From Pardosa pseudoannulata (Eukaryota > Arthropoda > Arachnida > Araneae > Lycosidae): a DNA stretch of 64,000 nucleotides. The translations under genes and the position numbers were made by a program. Under the pieces are notes generated by a model. That model was not told the DNA's origin. It did not search any database and was given only the letters and a program-made list of their open reading frames with translations. The DNA is taken from NCBI GenBank assembly GCA_032207245.1, contig CM063505.1:180011558-180075557 (forward strand), in the 5' to 3' direction. Positions within the stretch are counted from its first letter, which is position 1, and every line of letters starts with the position of its first letter. Below are positions 49,303 through 61,834 of this stretch, in pieces.

Positions 49303-49303
<1 letters not shown>
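49103..49303 (-). mobile_element. TG...CA element embedded in (TA)n, copy 2 (possible solo LTR)
   Basis: Bounded by TGTAATGAGAC on the left and TTTTCCTTACA on the right, so it has TGTAA...TTACA ends and is 201 bp long. Read on the minus strand it begins TGTAAGGAAAATTCTC and matches 15126-15313 over about 185 bases. (TA)n lies immediately on both sides. The right half of copy 1 is missing here. An LTR or a small TIR element with TGTAA ends are both possible. Confidence 0.5.

Positions 49304-49377
<74 letters not shown>
49304..49377. repeat. (TA)n microsatellite
   Basis: About 36 TA units right of the TG...CA element. Confidence 0.97.
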
Positions 49378-49379
<2 letters not shown>

Positions 49380-49380
<1 letters not shown>

Positions 49381-52210
49381 AACACAGCAGCAAAATGATG
49401 CTGTTATGTTACCTGATTCACTGACATTGTCACTTCCAGAAACTTTGGGTTTGTGATTACTGTTATACAGTTCATAGTAAACTAAAAATCATTTAATAGT
49501 TCATTGTTTGTGCAAACTCACGAAACGAATATTGAGTAAATCTAATATTGAATTAAACTCGCCCCGCGGTTCTGATGCCTATTGTACTACATAGTATACA
49601 AATATAGCAATCTAAAAGAAATAGCTATGTCAATTTTTTTTTAAAGAAGTTATACTTAATAGTGTAGCAAATTTTCGATGGCAGCGAACTTGCGGAGGTA
49701 TATTGCAACCCTGTTAACAGTGTTTAGGTTGTGTGTGCATTCTTCGGGATAAGTTACATATTAGTATTAACAGACGGAAAATACCACATTAAATTGTGAA
49801 TTTGACTTTACAAAGATATCGTATTAATATGAGTTATATATAATTAAGGGAGGGGAGAGTAGGAAAAAATGAGATATTAACAACATTTTCGTATTTAATG
49901 GACCTAAGATATTACATTGGTGTATTTTCAAAATCACGCACTGCATAACTATGTGGAAGAGTTGCCTCGTTACCGCTTAAACTGATTGGACTGGTCGTAG
50001 AAAAGAAACATTAGTCTCACAAAACCCCCACGAAAAATCTGGCCACAAAATTAACACCCATTACAAATCAGCCATCACTTTCACGTCGACATCATCAGCA
50101 CGTAACTGGTTCTGGCCGATTTATCATTCATTCCGTGTTGCGGCCACAGCTGCCGCGTCCAGGATAGTGTTATTAGCTCTATTGATGAGACTGGTTTAAA
50201 GATCCAACCCTTTGGTCCTTTTTCGTGATTTCAACGACAGCTAGCAATGGTCTCTTCCTAAAGTCGATTAACTTATTCTTCTGCGAGAGCTAAAAATTGA
50301 ATGTTACAGGTGCGTCTTCGACGGGCTGTCGTTTGCGCCTAAGTTTTGGAAGTGTCGAAATAAGTCTTTTGTTCGACGGTGGGAAAGTCCGACATTCCAT
50401 TAAAAATTTGAAAATAGTTAGTCAAATTAATGAGTTCTATTCATCGTCATTCACCAAGGTGGAACTTATATTTCTTCAAGATTTATATGTATGTATTGTA
50501 CACCAATACATGTGTGTGCTAGGAATGTACATCATTCATGAATTTTTCGTTAGAAGTAAAACTTATGGTCTTTTAATTTTATTTTAACTAGTATATTTCC
50601 CTCATTTCGGATATATAATTTCTAACATGGGTAGGTTTAAGGAAAAATGACTTACTGGTTTTATTGACTGTTGAGGCTTTCCTATGCACTCAAAACACGG
50701 CGTTTCATTGTTTTTCCCAACATTTTTTTTCAAAAATAAAAAGGGCATTGATGTCCGATTTCTGAATGTTGAGGTCTACGGAAAGAACTAGAATATTGTC
50801 AATGAAGTTATGCTAGAATCATTCACTGGTGAAAATACTCTAAAAACGCAACTTTTCTACTTGTCTTTATTGAGGTATTTAAACGCAGTTCGTTATAAAC
50901 GTCTTTTATTTTACAACATCTTCATAACAACAACATTTTCTTTCATACCATGAAATGAGATAGTTTGTCTTTCTAATCAAAAGCAGGAAGTATCCATCAC
51001 CTCCATTAGAGTACTTGAAAAATAAAAATATAATCACAGCAAGAAATTCTGCTTCTTTTTCTCAGAGGGACTATCCTTCACGCCAAAATAAAACCTTAAA
51101 ATTAGCATTTGAAAATGATCAAATCATTGTACAGTCGGGTACATGAATAGTTCCAGGACTGAATAAAAGTTTATCTGTTCGTAAAGTCTGGCGTAGTTAT
51201 AACAAGAATACAAAGCATGATATAAAAACCATTTTATCAATTAGACAGTTAAAGAAAGCACAATGTTTTCCTTCTTAGAATAAATAGCTGAATTACTGGG
51301 CATTTCAGGGCCTGATTGAGGAGAGAAGACGGGTTCCAAGAACCACTGCTGCTTTCGGCAATACTTTTTACAGATGTTCCTCTAAGATAGAATGTTTGTC
51401 GATAGCTATCAGTGAGATGAACCAAGATATACGACACTTGTACCCTCGATATACAAGGATCAGTTACAGTAGTCAGTTCAAAGTAAATGCAACTCACATT
51501 TTTTTTTCTTTATGACCATGTAGAGGTATTTACTACTCGTTCTACAAGACATGAGAGATTAAATGCTATAATAAAAAAGGGAAATCGCATTTTTTCTCTT
51601 TCAGAAGAATGATAATGAAATTATGCATAAACTATTATAAACTACAGCTATTAAAACTATAGCAATTAAAACCATACCAATTAAAAGTACATAGCTGATT
51701 AACTTTTTATCTGCCATATAAAAATAAATCTAAACCATATGTTACGTATTACGAAACAGACTCTACATAAAATATTTAATTATTCTTAATTCCATCACAT
51801 AGAAATGGAAATATTGTTAACATTCATAATTATTCCAGTTTTCCCACTAAGAAATCGTACTTTCCAACTAAGTTCGGATAGTTAAAAAATTGTTATACTT
51901 GAAGAATTATCCTTTTCTTACTGGGGAGGGGGAGATATCTATAGTTCATGTTTAACTATTTCTGAAGATAAATTAAGGGAATATTTTGTATTATCAATAC
52001 AATTATTCTTACAACGACCTTTCCTTTAAACCAGTTATGGTTTACACTTCTTTCCCTTTATATAACACCCCCTTTCTTCCTTTTATAAAAAGTTTCAAAG
52101 TATTCAAGAAATCCTAGCAATAACGCCAGAAAACTATAAGTAAATGAATACATTTTCACCAAACATTTTTCGGTAGTTGAAGTTTCAACAACTATGTATT
52201 TTGTTAAACC
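49380..52210. other. Gene-free interval
   Basis: AT-rich DNA. A short array of about four ~16-base units based on CNATNCCAATTAAAAC lies at 51643-51700. GC is slightly raised at 50050-50380. No gene was recognised; frames of 82-96 codons look like chance. Confidence 0.4.
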
Positions 52211-52216
52211 TAAAAG

Positions 52217-52320
52217 CCTATTCTAAACGGCTACTAACAAATATGCCAGCAACAAAATTGGAGCCAACGGACTCCGGTACCAAAATACGGCGTCCTAATG
52301 ATTTCCGCCCTCGTTCAGCA
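52217..52320 (-). mobile_element. tRNA-derived SINE copy (very degenerate)
   Basis: Plus-strand TTCTAAACGGCTACTAACAA, ATGCCAGCAACAAAATTGGA and ACTCCGGTACC align with the reverse complement of the SINE body and head at 30540-30605. The B box is eroded. Confidence 0.5.
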
Positions 52321-52324
52321 ATAT

Positions 52325-55300
52325 GCCTCATTAAAAATAAAGTTATGATTAAACACGAGAAATATTCCCAATAAATATAAACGTATAATTTTGGTGATTG
52401 ATATACGAAAACAAATTAAGCCGATTTGTAGAATAGCAAACAAACAAACATGTCGCAACATTTAATTAGTATTTCCTTCTCCAAAATATCAGATTATTTT
52501 TTATGGAAAAATAAAATGAACATAGTGGGTGAAAAAGAAAAAAAAATACAGGGCGGTTAAAAAAATATTGTATACATTTAAAAATTAAGTTATAAAATAA
52601 ACCAAAAAATAAATTTCTTATATTTTTATTGATTCAACCCACATGAACCAATGAAAACAATCAAGAAATGGGGTGAAATGTCTAAAAGGAAGCATTCATT
52701 CCGTTCAACATTTTCATAAAGTTATAGTCTAATAAATTGGAGGCTGTTATTGATATTCTAAATGTTTAAAGGCGATGTTTGGAATAGCGATATGTGGACC
52801 GGCGATATTTTGACTCCCAAACCGTCTGTACAAAACGAAAACAGCACATGTGGCTACTATGGACCCGCTTTGTGGGGAATGCTTCAGATGTGTAGCCTAA
52901 TAATTAACGACTGATTTTCGCCTGCTAGAGCTCACCCACACGTGGCCGTGAAGAATTAGCATGCATCTTCTCCAAATGACACGCCTGGCCCTGTCCTCCG
53001 AATACTTTTTTTCTCTCTCTCTCTCTCCACACGACTTAAAAACTCACTGCGCGTTTCCTCCACGAGCGTGCGTTCATCACTGTCGCCAGCCATCATCGTG
53101 CTTTGGCATTCGTAGCGCAAACAGGGGGCTCAGATTTTTACAGAATCCTTACCTGATAATAAACTACTCCAGCAGTGTTGGGACCAGAGCCAAGACCGAA
53201 ACCTATCGGATAAATTAAGTCAGTCTGTCGTAAGAGGGGTGGCCCCCTTTTATTTATTTATTTATTTTCAACTTATCGTTGCAGAGGTAAACAGTACGCG
53301 GTTTAAGGAGCCCATGGTACTGGCTTTACGACTGTTGTTCTACGCATAATTTTTTTTTTTATTTCCATCTCCAAGTATTCTTGTTTGTTTTATTTTTAAG
53401 AAAAGACGGCGACGTCCCGGTAAATCGTTCTGGCGACAGTTCAAAGCTTTGAATTGTCTGTGAGGCCGAGAGCGGGGTTTTCCGGGATATTCTTATAGAG
53501 CTAAATTTCGAAGGGTGGCGCCAATGATATCGCTATGAACAAGGAGGAAATTGCAGGCACATGTATATTGTTAGGTTAATGACAGATAGAAAGGAATAAT
53601 TTAAAAACATCTTTCTAAACATAAATATACTAAATAATCACCTCGCAGTTCTAAGGTTGTTCTACCAGGTAATCTGATCTGATTACTGAGATACTGTACA
53701 CGTACCATCTCTATAAAACAGTTCCCAAAAGTTGCAAAAAGAGAGCGAATATTTTGAAATAGACTATTACACAGTGACAAAGTTTTTAAAAAGATATCTA
53801 CACGGTTTAAACTCAATTTTTAAATAATAAAAATGCAGGAGTTTGTATGAGAACGCCTGCATTTCCTGACTTTTTTCAGGACTACTTTAAAATGCTATTT
53901 TCAAACTATCAAGTTTATTTTTTAAATAAGGCTATTTTACAAACAGTTTTAGCAAATTAATAACTAAGTAAATATATAAATGAACAAATTTTTAATAATC
54001 AATCAATTGCAATTAGGAATGAAACATATATCCGGCGACAGTCCGGTACCCAGCTGATTATTAGTAGTATCCGGATATCTATAAATCAAAATTCAGGAGT
54101 TTTGTAGGAGAGAGTACCGAAATTTGGGAATCAATCAGGAGTTTTGAAAGAGTGTGCGAGCATTGCTGTAGAACATTATGTATGACCAGTGTGGATATCA
54201 ATTTAAATATAATTCAAGTTCACAATAAATACGACACATATTTTAATTGCTAAAATCTTGTTGATATATTAGACACGAACGCAAAAAGTAGAATTTAGTA
54301 GTCTCGCAAAATCATTATTTTTTTTTCTCCATATCCGTAGCGGTTAGAAAAAAATAAATGAGTTTTTGTTCAGAGTCAAAAAACGAAACCACGAATATTA
54401 ACCGCGCAGTCAATATACTACCGACATGATGCTTAAAGAATTCCTCCATACATTTAAAATCTTTTTTTTTTCTTTCTTTGCTGAGAATAATTGGGACTGC
54501 TATCTCCCCAGTTTAAAGGACGATAAAATAAAAGATACACACTTTTATCTCTTTATTTATTATTCAAAAATGACACATTTTTACCCACTAAGGCAATTTT
54601 CACTATTCCGCTAAGGAAAAAAAATCTTTTCATTTTACCAACAATGAGTTCCCGTCCATTTTAAAAACTTAGAATACAAGTCGTTTAATTTCAAGTTTGT
54701 AATTTTAACGAGTAACGAGTAATAAGTGTTCTCTTTACACATATTTGGGCTATAGTTGAATTTACGGGGAATGAGTGTGGGCATTTAATGTATGTATTTT
54801 TAATGTAGCACTTAACATATTTTCAAAGATTCCCCTTCTGTGAGATTATTTTCTTTAACTCGTTAAAAAACACTTTTAACTATCTAATTTTAATCTAAAA
54901 TAATTAAGAAACATTCTAATTTAACTCGTAATTTTTTAAAAGAAGTTTAAACTTTTTAACCCCTTTAACCCATTTCAATCAGAATTTTTATATTATTCTG
55001 GAACAAGTTGTTCTTTGTGCTATAAGTTTTTGCCTACTTTTATAATGTTATTATAAAAGTAGATAGCAATAACCAAAGAGATTAATTTTTGAGCTTTACT
55101 AATAAAAATATTTGCCAGGTACATTGACTGAAATCATGTCGAATTGCTCTATTATATCTCTACTGTAGTCAAATAAACAATAACGCGATTAATTCATACT
55201 GCGTTATACGAAATTTAGACTTAATTCAAATCAGGAAAGGTATTCTATGGAAAAGGAGTTATCAGAAACATATAAATGAGACAAATGAGATCAATTTAAA

Positions 55301-55675
55301 CTGCGATGCCTGAAAACCAATGTCGCGCTTCAATAAATTTATAAATACGAATTAATTTGTATTCATAATTAAATAGTACATAAATCGAACCTTTTTTTTT
55401 AAAGAAAAATACGCATTCTCAAATTATCAAGTAGTGATTGATACGGTTAATAAATAAAAAAGAATGATTGACATGTAAATAGAATTGCAACTATTTCATA
55501 AATGTCAGCTACAAAAATTTAACTCGTTGAATAAGTGTTGCCATAGATAATTATTTCAAGCCATTTGAGTTGTTGGAATATTCTTGTACGAAAAACGCGT
55601 TATAAAGCTATCACAATTTCCGCTATGAGAAAATCGCATTGTAAGCCCCTTTTGTAATCAATTTATCCCTTTAAA
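52325..55675. other. Gene-free interval
   Basis: It holds a CT-rich run near 53011-53027, a (TTTA)n near 53249-53270 and GC-richer patches at 52925-53160 and 53400-53480. AGGAGTTTTG motifs at 54095 and 54140, with GCAGGAGTTTG at 53835, suggest a decayed repeat. No gene was recognised. Confidence 0.4.
55034..55062. repeat. 12-bp perfect hairpin
   Basis: CTACTTTTATAA and TTATAAAAGTAG flank a 5-nt loop; TTGC and GCAA outside extend the pairing across a small bulge. Confidence 0.75.
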
Positions 55676-55680
55676 AATAC

Positions 55681-55842
55681 GCTGAACGATGAGAACGCTG
55701 ATCTTCGGTATCTGAGTTTGTGAGCTCAAATCCCATTGTGGCATAAATGTTCGTAGTTGTTCGGAATCGTCTTTAAGCAGTAGGTCCCGGTCTCATTAGC
55801 ACTCGTGTTGCAAAAAAAGTAGACCGTAGCGCTCCAAACCAA
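55681..55842 (+). mobile_element. tRNA-derived SINE copy
   Basis: The plus-strand head CTGAACGATGAGAACGCTGA and a B-box relic AGCTCAAATCCC are followed by a well-kept body: TGTTCGGAATCGTCTTTAAG, CAGTAGGTCCCGGTCTC, CGTGTTGC, AAAAAAGTAGACCGTAGC, GCTCCAAACC. The head has decayed more than the body. Confidence 0.8.
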
Positions 55843-55844
55843 AT

Positions 55845-58580
55845 TTTTAAAAATTCATATGGGGAAAGATTGTACTACAAAAACGGAATGTCAGTTCACG
55901 AAATGCTTATCGTCCCATTTGAGGGGCAATTAAAAAGGTCTCAGAATTTTTGTTTTCTCGAAGCGATTATCCTTTTTCACGGAAAATAGATGACAATCCA
56001 TAAACAATCGCACAAAATTTCACGTATTTAAAACTTTAATTTAAACTTTAACTTATTATTTAAAACTTTGTTGTTTCGATAGGCATTTTATTTTAAAGCC
56101 TCGCATATAAATTTACTTTTTCACCTGATATATCGACTGAAATCCTGACGAACAGCTATATCTATTATAAAACTTCCCTTTACACTAGTGTTTTGTTCAC
56201 ATGAGATACAAAATAAATATCGTATTAAGTTTTTTAGAATTTTAAATACTATCCTATGATGTCTAAAAATCAGCAGATTACTAATGAGAACAAGCTGTAT
56301 TCGTTTTACTTTAAGACGTTCACAATTAATAAACATTTTCATTAATATTATTCATCAGAAGTGACTTCGAGCGTTAAAGGGTTATACTCCAATTTCAACG
56401 ATATGCAACTGATTCACATATATGCAACAAGTGGATAGTAAATACTACACACTGATAAGTTACCGAATGTATGAAGCTTATATGTTTAACATCACCAAGA
56501 ACTTCGCTAAAACCCGATGTGTCAACCCGCCAAAGCAATGAATGTAACGTACGAAATAAACACTCCACCTTCCCCCCGTCACAGGGCAATCAATGCCTTT
56601 TCTTCGCACATTTTCACGCTTACCTTACTTTTCCACAAATAGCCGTATCACGGTGAACAAGTCCCGTTCTGAACATACTTTTCGTGCGAGGAGCGGCTTA
56701 ACAATGGAAAGGGGGGAAAGCCGGCCACCCCCTTCTCTTAGTATGGGCATGAAAGGATGCTGCAGCCACAGAGGCTAACATGGGAAGAAATACACATTCT
56801 TTCGCGACAAAGGGTGAAAAAGAAGAACTCTTTCGAAATAAATTACGCCTGCAAAACGGAAAGAAAAAAGTTTTCCAAGAACGATCCCGAAGCAAACGTC
56901 AGCATTTTTCTGAATCACAGTCATCCAGAAAGCAAAAGCTGAAAGTAATGTATTGCAGAAAATATGCTTTCTCCAAACTCTCACGTTCGAAAGCGGATAC
57001 GTTCAAAAGAATCCGTGTATAGTCTAAGGCCCCTTCAGAAAATGTATCGATTTATGTATCACCTGAGAGCGAAAACTTGGAATATGAGATGTATTTCCAA
57101 ATCAATGAAACACATTACGGGGGTTCGGGCAACATAAATTTGGATGAAAAAAAATCACATCTGTAATTTTTAAGATTAAAAAATTCTACTAGACTTTTGT
57201 AAATCAATTAAAACAAACCACATACGTATACGATAATTGCATGAGAAAATACTTTATTTTTTGTCTTTTAATGTTAATATACACCACTCCCGCTTAGAGG
57301 GGAAATGACCTTAAAAGTGTTATTATATAAATTATTCTGTGTGCGAAGATAACATTATGAAACATTAATGAAAAGTAAATATATACTGTCATTTATAGCG
57401 ACAATTTACATTAATATCGTTAATCTTCACGGGAACTTAAATTAGTGTAAAATGTTGCAAATAGTTGGTACTCCTTAAAAAGACGATTAAAGGAAGAAAT
57501 TATTTCAGATTTTTTTTTTTTTTTATTTGTCACGTTCAAATTGATAGATCTCAAATTCTATTTCAATTAAATGGTTCAAATTTGGTACAGATATTCTTTA
57601 ATATTTTTTTTTTAATTTTTCTTCGGTATTTTTAATTAAATGCAATAGTTTCTAAAAATTACCCAAACAAAAATTTATCCCCCGAAACAGCAAATTTTAA
57701 CTTTATAAATTATGAAACAATTAGTAATATATATTTTAATAAGTCCCGAAGACAATTTAATTTATTATTTTTGATTACATAAAATCTAAAAAAGAGAATA
57801 TTTTAAAACAGTTATTTTGTTAGTCGTATCAAAATTAAAATGCATTTAAATTGTAAAGCTTTTAATTTGCCTAATTCAAATAAGTATAGTAATATTTATA
57901 TAAGCAAATATGTAGGGAGGGAGAAAAACAATTATAAAGCGATTATAATTAAAAGAAATAGAACTTTGTGCCCCGGATCGCCTTAAGCCGTAGAAGATTT
58001 GGCGTATATATAAAGATTTAAGTTTAGGAGCAATTAAGGTTTACAATCAGTCAAAAATTTCCAAATTCTACAATTTATAGGTACATTTAGTATTCGTCAC
58101 CTGTTAATCTTACAACGATTTAAATTATTAAAAATTAATGAAAGACGAGACATATTTTAGACAATTTTGGAAAAATAAATACAGCAGATACAGTATTAAT
58201 ATTTTAAATTAGAGGCGTGCCCAGTGAGAGGCGGAAGCCCCCTGCATCGACCAGATCAATTTTTTAAACGATATTTTTTTCTTACGAAAAAAAAAAATAA
58301 CGTTTAAAAAATTACAAAAAAAGAGCTATCATAGCAACTGTTATTTTTCTTTATAGGCTGACTTTTAAACATTATCTAACTTTTGGGGAACACATTGTTT
58401 GAAAATTTTTCATTTGCAGCACATAATTTTTAAGAATGTAAAAGCAATAGATAAAGCAACAATTCATTTATTTTCACTATCATTATCCCCTTCCAGTCCT
58501 CCAAAGTCTTCACCACTTTCACTTTGAAATTCACTATTATCACTGACTGGATCACTAAAATATTCTTCCTAAGACTGATC
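55845..58580. other. Gene-free interval
   Basis: AT-rich DNA. At 56400-57030 GC is higher and overlapping frames of 60-80 codons occur on both strands, one of them rich in Lys, Arg and Ser. None has a recognisable motif. GAGGCGTGCCCAGTGAGAGG at 58213-58232 resembles a G-rich element end without a partner. Confidence 0.4.
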
Positions 58581-58596
58581 CAAGTTCCCTACTTCC

Positions 58597-58841
58597 ATCA
58601 AATGGAGTCATCCATCAAATTCCCATGGAGTTCATCGAATGGACTGGCCTGCCCAGAGCCCAGACCTGAACCCTATCGAGAACCTCTGGGACGAGTTGGG
58701 TCGCGTCCAAAATCGGTGAAGAAACTTGTATGTTTACTCTAAGCCGAGTGGAAGACAATACCACTAGCTGTAATAGAAAGACTTGTGGAAAGTAAGGTTT
58801 ACGCTGTAATTGCCTCTCGTGGATGCTCTACCAACTATTGA
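58597..58841 (+). pseudogene. Tc1/mariner transposase, C-terminal fragment, frameshifted
   Basis: The frame from 58639 reads MDWPAQSPDLNPIENLWDEL, which is the signature around the third catalytic acidic residue (the E of NPIENLW) of Tc1-type DDE transposases. It stops at TGA 58717-58719. The homology resumes in a frame shifted by one base as EWKTIPLAVIERLVESKVYA, ending VIASRGCSTNY and TGA at 58839-58841, the usual C-terminal tail of the family. So a frameshift near 58720-58742 breaks the frame, and the N-terminal DNA-binding part and the first two catalytic residues are absent. AATAAA follows the stop, then a Tc1-like terminal motif. It encodes no functional enzyme. Confidence 0.88.
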
Positions 58842-58906
58842 TTTTGAATAAAGTTAGTTTTTCTTTTCTATCACAGGTGTCCAAATACTTATAAATAGAT
58901 AGTGTT
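58842..58906 (+). mobile_element. Right end of the Tc1-like element
   Basis: CACAGGTGTCCAAATACTTA at about 58873-58892 followed by AATAGATAGTG is the common Tc1-type 3' terminal arrangement. The matching 5' end is missing upstream, so the element is 5'-truncated. The exact border is uncertain by a few bases. Confidence 0.6.
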
Positions 58907-58909
58907 TAT

Positions 58910-60000
58910 TACAAGTAGCGAAATCCTGTGCATTCAGCTTAATAAAATTCACGTAGTAGCGATTTATAGTCATCTGCGAATACTTGTAGATAAGACAGAA
59001 CCTTTACTGTAGAGTTGGGGTTAGATTTTTTCCTCTACTTTTTAAAGATTGTGTGTTGGCTCTACAATTGTTTTAACTACGTTGAAAAAGAAAGCTAAAG
59101 CAAATAAACACTGTTTGATTGATAAAAATATAAATACTCCAATTTAGAAAGCGGATTTTGATAAGCCCCACCTAATACATTGGAAAATGAAAAGCAACAT
59201 CAACAATCGTGTTTCAGTGCTTTTGTTTAAAAAAATAACACTACAGTGGATTTTACAAACAAAATAAGCACATATACTCTGAAAAAGAGAACATTTATAG
59301 GTATACTAATTTACGCGGCCTTTTATTACTGCCTAATTTGCATATAGAATCTAGGAATAATTTATATATGGATTCCCATCTCTGGGTTATCATATACCTA
59401 AAGGTGTATGGGTAAGAGTTCTAGTAGAGAATGAGTTACACGGATAAGAAATAGCAAAACGATTTCTTCAAATGTAAACAGCGTTAGCAAAATAACTTAG
59501 GAATTGTAAGGGTAGATTATGATTCCAGTGAAATTCCCATCGATCTTGACAAGACAAACGAACTCCCAGAAACCGAGCAATTACGTATCATCTATCACTT
59601 TACATTCCGGAGAGCAAACTATCCACTGGCAGCATAATCCGGCGAAGCGTATTCTTTACACAGAACGCCCCTTCGGCTAGCCGCAAACAGCAGGGGTTAC
59701 AAATAAGAGGGGTGTTTCTCACCCCTCTTCGACCTTATCACTCAAGCGATAGCCAACACGATTGGCAATCCTTTTTTGGTTTCTAAGAACGATCGAATTA
59801 AAACAAAATTACTTAATTGCTACTAAATCCCTTTCTTTTCCTCTAATTTTAAGACTATTATAAAAAATTTTAAATTTTAAGAGACGATACAAGAATTGGC
59901 GTATATATTTAATTTTAAAAATGTTTATTTAGATACGTATCGTTCAGTTGCAGATGTATATAATTAGTTTCTTCATAAATCATACCATATGAAATCACAC
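58910..60000. other. Gene-free interval
   Basis: AT-rich DNA with a GC-rich hairpin at 59705-59729 (separate entry) in a locally GC-richer stretch of about 59565-59770. No gene was recognised. Confidence 0.45.
59705..59729. repeat. GC-rich perfect hairpin, 10-bp stem, 5-nt loop
   Basis: AAGAGGGGTG, loop TTTCT, CACCCCTCTT. Every stem base pairs. It is not followed by a histone-type downstream element. It may belong to a small structured RNA or be a mutation-generated palindrome. Confidence 0.8.
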
Positions 60001-60005
60001 ATTAA

Positions 60006-60172
60006 TGACGATTGCAGAACAGGTTGTGTTCAGACTTTCGGTACCAAGTCTGTGGGTTTGAATTCTTATCTAAACATGAACATTTGTAGCTGTTCAGAAT
60101 CGGAATAAAAAAGCAGTTCAAGGTCTCATTTTGCTTTCATTTAGTAAAAAGAATACCGCGGCGCTCTAAACT
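60006..60172 (+). mobile_element. tRNA-derived SINE copy (degenerate)
   Basis: Plus strand: GACGATTGCAGAACAGGTTG head, GTGGGTTTGAATTCTTATCT B-box region, TGTAGCTGTTCAGAATCGG, AAGCAGTTCAAGGTCTCATT and GCGGCGCTCTAAACTAACC end. All parts are present but substituted. Confidence 0.65.
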
Positions 60173-60420
60173 AACCGAATTTTCTAGCAGCAAGACCTTA
60201 CAATATATATTCTAACACATGTATTCCAATCTCGCCAAATCTGAATATTTGTATCATGTGGGGTAATTTAAAAATATCTTCTTTTATGAATCATTTCCAT
60301 AACTTGTTATAGCAACAGAAATCATAAAAAATACCCAATATAATAAATAATGAAAATGTTAATACCTGTATGGCAACAAATTTATTTCGCGAACTCGTTA
60401 TGTGTATTCAAGTGACTGAT

Positions 60421-60572
60421 TTTGGAGTGCTAAGATTAGTTTCCACAACATGAAGACCACGACCAATTGCTTAAAGTTGATTCTGAACAGCTGCAGACAT
60501 CTATAGCCAGCAGTAGGATTTGAACCCGCGGACAAAAGATAGTGTCCTACTATTTCGGGCCATGGTCCAGTC
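60421..60572 (-). mobile_element. tRNA-derived SINE copy
   Basis: Minus strand: a head from about 60572 with ATGGCCCGAAATAGTAGG, B box GGTTCAAATCC read from GGATTTGAACC at about 60516-60526, then body AGCTGTTCAGAATCAACTTT and AAGCAATTGGTCGTGGTCTT. It lies only 250 bases from, and opposite to, the previous copy. Confidence 0.7.
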
Positions 60573-60579
60573 GATTGAT

Positions 60580-61645
60580 AGGGACCAGTCAAAAATAAAA
60601 ATAAGTCTTTAATACATTAATTTTTCATACATTAATTGGCATGGGTTGTCACTCCATTTTTAATAAAATTACTTGGAAAGTTATCCAGAATATAACCTCT
60701 TAATTAGACTTCACAAATCGTACAAGATGGTTGTCTAGACACAAGTGTGTGTGTGTAAGGTAATGCTAATGTCTAAATTAAAAGGAAGGGAGCGAGAAAG
60801 GAAAAAACACCCAGTATAAACTACGTCTTAGAATGTAGAAAAGGTTCCCAATCCGTGCATGCTTCCCCAATCTTTCGCGTGCTGAAAGGCAGATGAGCAT
60901 AACTTACAATTGCATGATAAAATAATTACTTATAATTATATATGTAATAACATACGCGAGTGTAAATACATGTACGCATTTATGCGTAACACTTGGTTAT
61001 TTAATCCTCTAAAAACAGTTTAAATACGTGAGAATAGTTTATTTTATCTGCTGTTTTTATTGAGTTCAATGTCTAAATATTTTAAAGCCAGTCATCTAAA
61101 AGATAATTTCAAGATAATTCTTTGGTGGGGGTTCTCCCATCCTCTCATATCAACCCTTAAGACGAACCCTGTTTCTTAAGTTATATCTCAAGCATCTAGT
61201 TCGCATTTCAAAATTATCCGCTTCGGAAATCATGATTGTCTGCGTAGGGTTTTCAGAAAGAAGTACCGTGCTTTAAACTCTTTAAAAAAAAAAGTGCTTT
61301 AATCAGGTAGAACTCCTCCCGCTCTCTACCTAAGAGGAACCCTTTTGTAAAGAAACAGAAGTTTTCCCAACAAACGTTCGATAACGTCTATGAATTTTTA
61401 ACTCATAGATAACCTCAAGAATTCATATAAACACCGGTAAGAACATCCATACAATCTGTAATTTTATAGCTTTCAATATAATTTTAACAGAAAAATTTAA
61501 GAGTACTATTATAAATTTCAGCCAATCCTCTTCTCCTCAAAATAATTACAATAAATTCATAAAATTCCAGCTAATTACACGTAATAAAAAAAAATAAGTC
61601 ATAGGCCTACAAAAATATTTATAATCAGATTACATCAGTAGGAAA
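60580..61645. other. Gene-free interval
   Basis: AT-rich DNA without recognised features beyond short homopolymers. Confidence 0.45.
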
Positions 61646-61651
61646 ATTAAG

Positions 61652-61830
61652 ACAATGTTATGCAAATATTTAATATGTCCCATTCTCATCTATGGCTCGG
61701 AGTCATGGTGACAGACTCGAGATAAAGCTATGTTTACTGTTAAAAATATAATAAAAACTAAACTAATACTGCTAAATATATAATAAAAAAAAAAAAGACA
61801 CAGAGAAGTATTCTTGGAGGATTTGGATTG
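61652..61830 (+). pseudogene. LINE reverse-transcriptase C-terminal remnant
   Basis: The frame at about 61652-61717 reads TMLCKYLICPILIYGSESW before TGA. This corresponds to the LxRPVLLYGSETW motif that follows the reverse-transcriptase domain in many non-LTR retrotransposons. After the stop, QTRDKAMFTVKNI continues the same frame (the family usually has T..D...L..FE). A poly(A)-rich insertion follows, then RSILGGFGL in another frame at about 61804-61830, which resembles the R.I.GG segment. An in-frame stop and frame changes show a dead fragment. The endonuclease and catalytic YADD region are not seen. Confidence 0.6.
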
Positions 61831-61834
61831 TTTA

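Noticed and set aside
56593..57022. Lys/Arg/Ser-rich 61-80-codon frames as exons
   Set aside because: Several overlapping frames on both strands and no recognisable motif or splice context.
59705..59729. Rho-independent terminator
   Set aside because: The hairpin has no U tract after it, and the DNA is eukaryotic.
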